From Cryptomeria japonica (lineage: Eukaryota; Streptophyta; Pinopsida; Cupressales; Cupressaceae), in contig NC_081414.1 in assembly GCF_030272615.1 (NCBI RefSeq), forward strand, positions 760,953,148 to 761,017,147: DNA of 64,000 bases, given 5' to 3'. A program made the translations under genes and the position numbers. The notes below the pieces were generated by a model. That model was not told the origin of the DNA. It saw nothing but the letters and a program-made list of their open reading frames with translations, and did no database searches. Positions 1-9,840 of the stretch are shown here, piece after piece; position 1 is the first letter of the stretch; every line of letters begins with the position of its first letter.

Positions 1-284
1 TGACTAATATTCTCATTTTCTTAAAGTAACTTTTATTAATACATTAAATATAGTTCAAATGCTATTAATTATATTTATTATTAAAGATATAGTTACAATC
101 ATTACTAAATATGTCTTATATTATACTTAAATATATAATGATGTATAATCATTATTATTAATATTAAATAGATTTTCTATCATTATATAAATTTATTAAT
201 AATTAATATTAGTTAAATTATTTTAAATTCTAATAATTAACATTCATGAACTATATTAAAAGAACATTTAGCGTATATTAGGAA
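1..284. other. AT-rich stretch, no gene
   Basis: Very AT-rich sequence with short TTATTAAT-like runs. I see no coding potential, RNA gene or clear repeat boundary. Confidence 0.6.
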
Positions 285-563
285 TGTACAATGACTTAAA
301 GAGCGGAAGTTGTTACATTTAAAGAGGTTTTATTTTATTAAAGACAAATCAATCTATTTGGGATATTTTATTTCACCCCAAGATCTACAAAGGATCCTCA
401 AGACGTATGTAACATAATAGAGTGGCCTAAACCTAGGAATGTGCATGAAGTTCAAAGCTTTCATGGTTTGGCAACTTTTATTGGAGATTTACTCAAAATT
501 TTAGTGGGATATGTGCACTCATAATTAAAACCATAAGGAGAGACACAAAGGAATTAAAGTGGA
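285..563 (+). pseudogene. Ty3/gypsy reverse transcriptase remnant
   Basis: A short conceptual translation matches the connection region that follows the catalytic core of Ty3/gypsy reverse transcriptases. The clearest block reads IIEWPKPRNVHEVQSFHGLA (about 412-471), close to the usual 'I.eWP.P.s..evrsFhGLa.fYrrFI' signature. It is followed by a degraded 'apLt' segment containing in-frame stops near 523 and 535. The block just upstream (FGIFYFTP, about 358-381) lies in a different frame, so at least one frameshift separates them. No protease, integrase or LTR is visible beside it. It is an isolated dead scrap; the family call rests on this one conserved block. Confidence 0.65.
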
Positions 564-1960
564 CAACATAAAAAAAGATTTCTTGCTTAGCCATGTTGAC
601 CGTGATCTACTAGAGACCATGTGATCTACATAGCATGCTACAAGTCAAGCAAATCATCATGCTTCCTCCAATGTGGCCCCATATTTGGACTTGAGGTCCA
701 AACTAGGATAGAGAAGCCGGAATACTATATGAAATTTAAATGGAATGAATATTATCGCATGCCAGAGGTCATACATGCTAAAATAGGGCCTGGCTAAGCA
801 ATAAATTGCAATTTATGATGCCTAAATTAAGCTCCCACTTTACCAGTAGTATGATCCTACATGCATACTCATAATAAAGTAGGAGAGAGAGAGCCCAAAC
901 CAAGGATCTTAACTCATACAACCACATGCAAGGACACACAAACAAAAACAAAGACAAACAAAAGATACACAAATAAACTATTTTCCCTTAATTAATAAAA
1001 AAGTGGATGATTAAAACATAATCAAAAATAAATAATAATTTAAATAATAAGTGATTAAAAAATACTAAGGTTGGGGTCTCATGCATGGCCCCTTCATACG
1101 GCACTTTTTAGGAATATTTTAAAGTAAATATCCCATGAATATTGTAGTGCCGTCTTAAAAGTTTAAGCTTGTAAATTTAAGGAAGTTAGTGGTGGCATAA
1201 ATTTTGTAGTGAAATTTAGCTTAAATGATCAATCTGATTAATATTGTGTCTAACTTTGTAGTGGAATGTATTTCAAATTCAAGATCTTGTCAATGAATTT
1301 TTACTAAATTATATGAACTAATAGAACAAAAGTTCTATGTCATTCTAGTTTTATGAAAATCCTATGTATCCCATTCTGTCATATGACCAAATTAATATCT
1401 ACAACAAAGAAAATATTCATTCTTTAGTACGTACATAATATTTTTGCTTGTGGTTGCAGCTTAGTATGAATGTTTAAGAAATTGGATAAAATAAACAAGA
1501 GTACCAGAGATGACAAAGGATATTAATCTTTTGGCATGAGTATATACTAGTTAAAAATTAGCATTGAAAAAAGTAAAATACCATTGTATGTTGAAGTTAT
1601 ATTATTTAAGTGGAATAATAAAAAACACTAAAACCTCCACAAATAAAAATAAATAAAATAAAAATATATATTTATTTATAATTCAATAATTTATTTCTTA
1701 TCAATTATTTAAATAGAGTTTTTTAAAAACTAATAGTTTTTTAATTTAAATAATTGAACTTTAATAAAATTACTTTTTAATAGATAAAGAAAGTTTAAGT
1801 TAACTCTAATTAAAGGAAAACACAAATTGAAATGTACCCATTGTTAAATTAGGATCCCAATTTTATGTAATGTTAACCTAATTCAATAGTAACAACAATT
1901 ACAACTACAATACAATATAATGACAGCTACAAAAAAATTATTACATTCTAATTGTGATCT
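564..1960. other. AT-rich intergenic DNA, no gene
   Basis: Open frames here are short and lack domain signatures. The 64-codon minus-strand frame at 778-972 is hydrophobic by composition only. I see nothing functional. Confidence 0.5.
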
Positions 1961-2060
1961 TTTTGAGTCCTAACTTAAGTTGATCCCTTATCCATAATCA
2001 AAGTCAAACTCTAACTCAAGTCAAATGTATCCTTAATCAAAGTCAAACTCTAACTCAAAG
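1961..2060. repeat. short tandem duplication (AAAGTCAAACTCTAACTCAA)
   Basis: The block AATCAAAGTCAAACTCTAAC appears twice, near 1998 and 2036, each preceded by a 'TTATCC/TATCC' motif. It is a small local duplication leading into the degenerate repeat field that follows. Confidence 0.6.
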
Positions 2061-2069
2061 TCTAAAGGG

Positions 2070-2700
2070 ATCAAGGGTTGAGGTTAAATTTTATTATAAT
2101 GTTCAATTAGGTTGAGGATAAAGGTTGAATTTGATTTATTCTTAGGGTGAGGGTTGGATGTGCTTTAGTTTGAAGGTTCAATTTCTTTTACCTAGTTAGG
2201 GTTCATTCTAGTTTAATGTTTAATTAGGTTTTGGTGCAAGGCTCAATATATGATTTAGGGTTATTGTTCAATTTGATTAAGTGTTAGGGTTAGGGTTTCA
2301 TTTCATTTAAGTAATTTTTTTCCTTTTTAGTAAAGTATTTATTAGGTATAAATATAGATTTAGGGTAGGTATTAAAATAATAAACTAAATTTAGAAATGG
2401 TTATATGATTGAATTGGGTTTAGTGTTGTTTTAAGGTTAGCATTCAATTTTTATTATTATTCTTTATTCAATTATGTTTAAGGTTAGGAATAGTGTTCAA
2501 TTAGAGTTAGGGTTCAATTTGGATTTGTGTTAGGGTTCAATAACTCTTAAATTAGTAATTTTCAATTATCTTTAAAGTTAGGGTTCAATTTTGTATAGTG
2601 TTAGGGCTACAATCATATTTAGAGTTAATTTTGGTTAAGGGTTATGCTCAATTTTATATAGAGTTAGGTTTAGGATTCAATTTGGCTGACCCTCAGTTTT
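2070..2700 (+). repeat. degenerate (T)TAGGGTT(CAATT) minisatellite
   Basis: Around 600 bp contain many irregularly spaced copies of TTAGGGTTCAATT-like words (for example near 2206, 2290, 2510, 2530 and 2580). The core resembles the plant telomere repeat TTTAGGG, but the copies are diverged, separated by variable AT-rich spacers and never form a perfect head-to-tail run. No coding potential. Confidence 0.5.
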
Positions 2701-3609
2701 TTTGGATGAGTCTGATTTTTTGAATTATGGTATTTTCTTTTTTTTGGTTAGCTTGCTTGTTTTGTTTGGTTCATTTGGAATATTAAGATGGCTATTACAG
2801 GTACCTTGATTTATTCTAAAACACCTCTAATAGACATCTGAATTGTGTTATCTATTTAATTGTAGGATTTTAATAACATGAAGATAGCTATTTCTAAGAA
2901 CACAAATTAAATGTTTTCTTTTAAAGAAATTATTTAATTTCATCACAATTATTTTATTTCTTCATGTTTATAGTTTATTTCCAAAGAGCTCAATTAGGAA
3001 TCTATAAAACTACCTATTTGTCTTAATTTCAACTTTTCTATTATTAGAAAAGACAAAAGTAAAACCCCTAACCCACCAAATAGCATCCTAGATTACAATC
3101 AAAAACATCTTAACCGATTCAGAACATATCATAGCTATCACTAAGATAAACACATAATTAAAACAAGATAAAAGTTGTCTATAAAGAGTGAAACATAAAA
3201 GTTGTTAATGATATCAATATGTCACTGCATATTAAGATAATCTAAAAAGATTTAAAATGCAATTATACATTGATACCATTAACAAGAAACAAATAGAAAT
3301 CCAAAGAAACATTTATTCTCAGTATATCATTTCACACAACATAAAAAACAACTCTACCCAACAAAAAATAGCATTATGTAAAAATATTTATACTCAAATT
3401 ACAATTTTCTCTACAATATAATAAAAAATGCTTACCATTTGCTGACATTGAAAAATACATATTAAAAATATTAAAATAAATACATATATGAACATAATCA
3501 TACACTTTAAAAATATATATCTTTATGAAAAAGTGGATGCCAAACTCAACAAAACTATATGTAGTTTTTTAACTCATACAAGCTAAAACATTGCTATGAT
3601 TGCATCCAA
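2701..3609. other. AT-rich 3' flank of sHSP gene 1, no gene
   Basis: No supported gene. From about 3000 the sequence is low-complexity AT with oligo-A runs. The last ~100 bases are shared with the 3' flank of the second sHSP gene. Confidence 0.5.
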
Positions 3610-3800
3610 GAACATTTTCTTTATGCTTTATCCTCACACAAAACCATCACATAAGTGAAGTTAATTTTCACTGGATTGGGATGACCATAGAATTGCATTC
3701 CTTTAATTGGATAGAGAACATTTTCTCTATGCTTTATTCCTCACACAAAACATCACATAAGAGAAGTTAATTTTCAATTGATTGGGATAACCACAGGCTT
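3610..3800 (-). repeat. 106 bp tandem duplication of the sHSP gene 1 3' end
   Basis: The block beginning GAACATTTTCT at 3610 recurs at 3716. Both copies run through the 3' UTR motif CACAAAACCATCACATAA (or its close variant) and into the last codons of the gene (GATTGGGATGACC versus GATTGGGATAACC). The outer copy, about 3610-3715, is therefore a spare gene tail downstream of the functional stop codon. The second sHSP gene has only one copy of this block. Confidence 0.75.
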
Positions 3801-4441
3801 ACTGTCAGCCACCTTAGGAATTGTCACCGACAGCATTCCATTTGTGAGATTGGCTTTCACTTGATCCAACATGGCATTCTTTGGCAGGCAGAAGCGGCGA
3901 GAGAAAGTTCCATGTGATCTTTCCAAGCGACGCCACTTGTCATTTTTGTCCACCTCATCCTTCTTAAACTCTCCACTTATGACCAGAACATGTTCCTCTT
4001 CCACTTGAACTTTCACATCCTCTTTCTTCAAACCTTCCGAAACAAAATTTAGAAACATTAGAATCTCATTGATATACATAAAATTAAACACAATCTTTCT
4101 CATTAAAAAAAAATATATTATCGTTAAGATATTCATAACAATTCAATTTAACAATTATGAATCAATATTATACATAAATATAAAAAAACTGATCTAAAAC
4201 TACATAATTAAATCTTTGATACATCAAGCTGAAAAAATGACAACTTATTCAACATGAATTAATCAACCATACCAGGCAAGTTAGCTTTGAAGATGTGGGC
4301 TTCATCAGTATCAAGCCAATCCACAGAAATATGAATGGGTAATATGAGATCCAATGAATTCCACATATCAAGGTTGAATGGATCCATCACCACCCTACCT
4401 CTCCTACACTGACAATTATTATACGTATTACACTGTGCCAT
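3774..4441 (-). CDS. cytosolic class I-like small heat-shock protein, gene 1 (two exons)
   Basis: Heat-inducible ATP-independent chaperone of the alpha-crystallin (HSP20) family, expected to assemble into oligomers that hold unfolding proteins in the cytosol. Exon 1 is 4441-4273 and exon 2 is 4033-3774; the 239 bp intron (4034-4272) has GT..AG ends and splits the Gly codon of the LPG-LKKEDV junction. The spliced product is 142 residues. I chose the start MAQCN because it is shared with the second gene; an in-frame ATG 20 codons upstream is not. The N-terminal arm is short (~35 residues), with Arg-rich and MDPF segments. The alpha-crystallin domain follows: [48 protein letters not shown], then the GMLSVTIPK motif near the C-terminus. 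The usual C-terminal IxI element appears as VIPIN. No transit peptide, signal peptide or ER retention signal is seen, which fits a cytosolic class. An intron inside the domain is unusual for class I members. The reading frame is intact. Confidence 0.88.
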
Positions 4442-4618
4442 AGAAATACTATCAACCTCCTCCCTCCTCCTCTCACTCACAGCAAAAACAAAAAGTACCA
4501 CAAAAACATAACCAATCTTAACTTAAAAATGGAAACTAAATAACTTACAGAAACTGCAATTTCACCTACCAAAACAAGCTGCTAAAGGCGTACTATTTGA
4601 TTTTGCCATAGATGGCGT

Positions 4619-4659
4619 CTATATATAGTAGACTGAAATGGGAAGCGAAGCTTCTGGAA
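4619..4659 (-). promoter_or_regulatory. TATA box and perfect heat-shock element of sHSP gene 1
   Basis: On the minus strand upstream of the start codon there is a TATA box (CTATATATAG, 4619-4628). Just upstream of it lies GAAGCTTCTGGAA (4647-4659, written on the plus strand), which reads GAA-gc-TTC-tg-GAA: three perfect alternating units of the heat-shock-factor binding site. An extra GAA unit lies just outside, at 4642-4644. The spacing and order (element, TATA, ~180 bp to the ATG) match plant heat-shock promoters. Confidence 0.85.
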
Positions 4660-4699
4660 ATATTGTGATGAAATATTGTAACGGTTATCAAATTGGAAT

Positions 4700-5533
4700 T
4701 CCAAAGAATCATACGTTAGGTTTAACAAATATGAATGTAAAATCGGGCACTTTGGTATTTGTAGTTATTTTTGTAAAATGTGTTTTTTATTATTAAGAAA
4801 GGTTTTTTTAATGAATTTGTGATGTGTTCTTTTAGGATTATAATAATATTTTAAATAAAATATTTAACATTAGAACTATTTGGTTATTATTTTATTTATT
4901 TGTATATTATATATTTAATAAAAGCATAAGGTTCTTTCTATACTCTTTGGTCAAGCAGTGGTATTGTTGTTTGTGATGATGGGACTTAAACAACACATTA
5001 AGCATTGACTAGTGTGTACTATTTTAGATAGGCTTCATTTTCAATACTCTTTTCCATTTTGCGGATGACTACCATTTCGTTTGTTGTGAGTGTGTTAACA
5101 AAAAACAAAAATTTTAAAAGAAAGAAAAAAACTATATAGCCTACATACAAAAATAATAAAAATTAAAAAAAATAAAATCATAAAATAGCAATAAATGAAC
5201 AAAATTAACTAAAACCAACTTTAAAATAATATGTTAAATATAAAACAACTCTTAATAAAATAAAATGTTTATATTTAACATAAACATCTCATCTAAAAGT
5301 AAAATATAAATAATGTGAAAAATCTAAATAAAAAAATTAATATATTACTTTTAAAGTTCATTTTATTTAATTTTATTTGCTTATGACTATTTTATGCTTT
5401 TAGTTTTAATTTTTATTATTTTTTATGTTGACTCTAATTTTTTTAAGTAGTTTTTGTTAATACCTTAAACATAGTTCAAATGCTATTATTTTTATTTACT
5501 ATTAAGAATACAGTTTAAATCACTATGCTAAAA
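4700..5533. other. AT-rich intergenic DNA, no gene
   Basis: Upstream flank of the sHSP promoter grading into AT-rich sequence with oligo-A tracts (5100-5350). No coding signal. Confidence 0.5.
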
Positions 5534-7600
5534 ATGGAAGAAGTTCTACAATCCATAGCTCCTAATCCCTAGTTTGGAAATCATGAGTTTCAATCATATC
5601 AAAGGAAACGACCAAGCCTATTTGGGAAACAAAATCAATATTCCTTTAGACATCGGTGGGCAAACTATTATAGAAACAAGGGCCATTTTTTCTTCAGGGG
5701 TCGGGGTCCCCATAACTAGACAAACTCAGGAAGGATTTGTCTAGCAACTCAATCCAAGGGGAGATCACAGAATGAATCTTATAGGAAAAAATATCCCCAT
5801 AACTAGACAAACTTAGGAAGGATTTGTCTAGCAGCTCAATCCAAGGGGAGATCGCAGAATGAATCTTATAGGAAAAAATGGATAGAGATCTTAAATGGAA
5901 GGGGGAAAATCAGAGAAATAAAAGCAATAGGATGTGTTTTTCACAAGCTACCAAGGCAAATAAAATCTTGATCGGTAATTCTAAATGGAGACAAAAAAAA
6001 GAGCTTCCAGATGCACTCAAATCCAATGGGCAATTGGATCCCAAAGAATATAAGTCTCAACCCTAGATTCCCATTAAACCCTAGGGGAGAGGACAATACA
6101 TCTATCATCCTTCAGAGTCATTTCTAGAGAAGAGAGTCAACTAGGGCTATAAAAATGGAAATGAAAGAAATTTTGGGAGTCAAAGACATTCAAATGGAAA
6201 CTCAAACCAAAACAAGAAGGAAGTTTGGAGGAAAAAAATTCGAGTAGCAAATTGTTCATAATGCTCACAGAACTAATAGCCTCAACAATACATACCCATA
6301 AAAAGTAATCATTTGTCCTCTACGGAAAATAAAATTCCTTATAAAATGCATAAATATGAATTTAAAACATGAAATTTTATATGGGAGCCCCACTTTCTTA
6401 AAAGGAACTAGTTTCAGTAATATAAAATTGAATCCAAACATTGACCCAATGAAATACAAAATAAATAAATTCGTTAAGTGGCTAAGTTTGGTGGGGCTAC
6501 CAACACAATATTGGAGTGGAGAAGCAATAAAAAAGATTGGGGATGCGCTAGGTTACTTTTTAGGTGTTCATGAAGATTTCCTAAATGGTAAAACAGGGGA
6601 TGTGGTCAACATTTGTGTTGAAATATACATGGATATAGGAATTTATAATGAGATTGAAATAGTTTCAAAAGATGGAAGATGGAAATAAAAAGTAAACCCT
6701 TTGCAAGATAGACAACTAGAATTTTGTCTTACAAAGGAAAAATTGCAAGTGGGGTGTTCACAAGCCCTAAAATTGATAAGAGGTTCTAATATAACTTCAT
6801 CAGAGAGTTCTGTCAAAAATACAAGCAAAACTCCTAGTCCTTCATAGATAAATATGCATTCTGATGATCAAAATGAAACAAGGGTAGTGAAGGATTCTCA
6901 TTACAATGGGGGGGGATACATAACTTGTCAATCCAAGAAAAGAAAACAAAATGGAAGATAAAATACAATACAAATGGAAAAATAAAGGAACAATTGTGAA
7001 TATCATAAAAGGGACAAAGAGGTAGATATGGTAGTCCTCCTTAAGGACACAGAATATTTGAGGGAGACTATCTGCCAACATTTAGAGGAAGTGACATGAA
7101 GTTGTTGATGAGAAGAGAGAGAATTTCCAAAGCTTGGAAGAAGTTAAAGATAATGAAAATGATGCAAGAATGAAACTAATGGATGCTGGAAAGAGGGATG
7201 TGGGAGTTGGGAGGGATAAAAGGAACTTAGAAATCAAATTACAGAAAAAACAATCAATAAATGGAGAGAGAGATGTAGAAACAAGGGGACTATAAGAAGT
7301 TAGGAAAAGGTGGTAGCAAGGAAGGAAACATAGATGATAAACGAGGAAGGAAGGAAGGTATAAGGAAAACCATGAACATAGAGGATCTAGAATCAGAGGA
7401 TGAAGGAGAAGAGGAGAAGGATATAGGAATTGATGAAGCGGTGATATTATAAGAATGAATGGTGGAAAAAAATCATTCAAAAGTAAAGGCCCCAACAATC
7501 AAAGAGAAAGGAAATAGAGCAGCAAAAACTAAAATTTCCAAAATGACTATAGCTTCTCTAGTAGATCGTAAGGGAAAGAAAAAAATAACAATCTTTGGGA
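5534..7600 (+). pseudogene. LINE ORF1 (gag-like, DUF4283-type) remnant
   Basis: ORF1 of plant L1 elements encodes an RNA-binding protein. The remnant opens with MEEVLQSIAPNP (ATG at 5534) and soon meets a stop. The clearest part is 6356-6688, where WLSLVGLPTQYWSGEAIKKI followed by ALGYFLGV and VVNICVEI matches the DUF4283 pattern 'W.rl.gLP..yw....l..iG..lG..l..D......faRicVe.d'. A zinc knuckle expected after it is not intact. The C-terminal part (6850-7550) is Lys/Glu-rich and full of stops. An 87 bp tandem duplication (5711-5880) adds further disruption. Confidence 0.75.
5711..5880 (+). repeat. 87 bp tandem duplication inside LINE ORF1
   Basis: The block starting CATAACTAGACAAACT occurs at 5711 and 5798 and is nearly identical through GAATCTTATAGGAAAAAAT. 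The high identity compared with the decayed surroundings suggests a duplication later than much of the element's decay. Confidence 0.85.
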
Positions 7601-7625
7601 AGAATCTTAACCTTCCCCAAAATCA

Positions 7626-9840
7626 ATGAAAATATAACATGGAATGTTAGGGGCATCAATGCCCTAACAAATGGTGTTTGATCAAGCACTAAATTAATCA
7701 AACGAAAGAAGACATTTGCCTTCTTTGAGAAACTAAGATAAATAAGTAAGGAGAGTGAGAAGAGATTAAACAATTGGAAACAACGAAGAAGACACTTTTT
7801 TGGCTTCGAAGGAGCTTCAGGGGGTTTAGGAGTGATATGGAATCTGATTAAGGTTGATGGATTGGTGCTAGAAGATAATAGATGGTGGATTATTTTAAAA
7901 TGTAGAATGTTAAATAATCATAATTATTTCTACATTATTAATGTATATGGCCCGACCCAAAAAAAGCGAAAAAAGAGAATTATGGTATTACCTAACAAAA
8001 AAATGAACAATTAAGGGGTGAGAAATTAATTATTGTTGGAGATTTTAATTATGCTCGAAATAACTAGGAAAAATTGGGAGGTCAAAGGAGAATATATGGG
8101 GTGCAATCAGATTTCTAATGTTTCATAGACAATAATCATCTCAAGGATTTGCAAGATGGGAACAATATCTTCACTTGGACAAATCAAAGAAGAATGGAGG
8201 TCAATCTTATATGTATCAACTCAACAAAAAAATAAAGTATATATCAAAGTAAAATGAAAAGAATGGAATTAAAATCTTTTTACAAACATATTTCAAGAGA
8301 AAACTAGAGTAGAAATAGAGTTGTTAAATCTCAATAAGACTATAATTGAAAAGGGAATGAGAATAGAGGAATTTGAAAGGGAGAAGGGACTAAAGATAAA
8401 AATTAGTAAATTATAGGCAAAGGGAAGAATGTCATTGGCAACATAAATCTCATGAGATATGGATTAAAGAAGGAGATAAAAACACCAAATTCTTTCCTTA
8501 ATATATCTACGGACAATAAGAAAAGAAACATGTTTATGAGGATTTTGAAAGGGGATGGAATGAAAACATAAACACTAGAGGAACTCAATAAGGAAGGAAC
8601 CAATTTTTTGAAGAGATCCTAAACAAGGAAATACAAATAAATAGGCAAATTAAGGAGGAATTTTTAGGGACAATTCCATAAATTATAACAAAGGATCAGA
8701 ACAAAGAGCTATACAAAAAGATAACTAAATAATAAGTTAGAGAGGCTGATTTCTAGATGAGCCCAGATAAGGCTCTAGGCCCAAATAGATTTCCGATATG
8801 ATTTTTTCAGCAATTTTGAGAAATTGTAGGTGGTGATATTTTTAAGGTTGTTGAAGAATAAAGAAAGAAATAAACTATTTTGGCGGAAATAAATCACACT
8901 TTCTTAGCCCTAATCCTAGAAAATAAGGAAATTCAAACCATGAGTGACTTTAGACCAACTTCTCTATGCAATACAACTTACAAGATAATATCCAAAATCA
9001 TTGAAATAGGTTAAAATTTGTTCTAAAGTCTATCATCTCAAAAGAACAAAGTGTCTTTTCCCCAAGCAGAACAATTGTTGAAGGCATAATAATTGCTCAC
9101 GAAGCAATTCATTCTGCAAGTAAAAATAGGCAAGCAAGCATTATTTTAAAATTAAATGTCCTCAAGGCATATGATTCCTTAGAAAGAGAATTTATAAATA
9201 AAGTTTGGTTTTAATAGAGAATGGATCAATAGTTGTATCTCATCCCCAAAAAAATTAGTACTTATGAATGGTGTTGCTCATGGCTTATTTTCTAGAAAGA
9301 GAGCCATCAAGAAAGGGGATCCAATCACCCCATTTCTTTTCATTATTATGGCTAAAACATTAATAAGACATATAAAAAATATCGAAAGAGATGGAGACTA
9401 GAAAGACATAAATGTAGCAAAGGGCATGGAGCATCAACAATTTTTATGTGACACAATCCTATTTGGGAATTCATGTACAGGTGAATCCAAGATAATAAAA
9501 ATTCTCCTTAGTAGGTATTGTAATGCTTTAGGACAACAAGTCAACTGGAATAAATCCAAGGTATTTTTCCTAAACACTCAATCAAGCCTTCAAATGGTAT
9601 TGGCCAAAATCTTAAATCTGAAAGTGGCTAATTTTCTTGGAAATTTTTTGGGAGCTCCACTATTCAATGGTATTAATAAAAAGTTCTATTGGGAAAACCT
9701 AATTAATAGGTATGCATATAAAATGGGATCATGGAAAGGAAAAAAAATTTATCACATGGGAAGTTATTAATGATTAAATCAATCTTATCAACAATGCGAG
9801 TTTATTCTATGTCTTGTGCACCATACTATCTCATCTTCTA
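7626..9840 (+). pseudogene. LINE ORF2 (endonuclease-reverse transcriptase) remnant
   Basis: The APE-type endonuclease begins NITWNVRGINAL (from about 7631), but the nearby ATG at 7626 is out of frame by 2 bases. Later endonuclease blocks are INVYGPTQK, IIVGDFNYA and FTWTNQRR. The reverse transcriptase begins near 8757 with SPDKALGPN (expected DKAPGPDG), then SDFRPTSLCNTTYKIISKII, then KKGDPITPFLF. The catalytic FADD box is FLCD (about 9440-9451): the first Asp is replaced by Cys, so the polymerase is dead. Its longest clean frame (9426-9770) carries QVNWNKSKVFFLN, typical of the region after the catalytic box. Many stops and frameshifts. Confidence 0.85.

Larger units (their letters stand above)
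5534..9840 (+). mobile_element. L1-type LINE, degenerate, 3'-truncated
   Basis: A non-LTR retrotransposon of the plant L1 type with an ORF1 (DUF4283-like) region followed by an ORF2 with endonuclease and reverse transcriptase blocks. All reading frames are broken. The 3' end of reverse transcriptase, the RNase H/zinc region and any poly-A tail are missing: around 9840 the sequence passes directly into the 3' end of a second LINE in the opposite orientation. It would have moved by target-primed reverse transcription when active. Confidence 0.85.

Noticed and set aside
4442-4501. Upstream ATG extending sHSP gene 1 by 20 residues
   Set aside because: The extension is not conserved in gene 2, where the matching region has no in-frame start; MAQCN is shared by both.
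6842-7498. Minus-strand hydrophobic frames
   Set aside because: Antisense of the Lys/Glu-rich LINE ORF1 tail.
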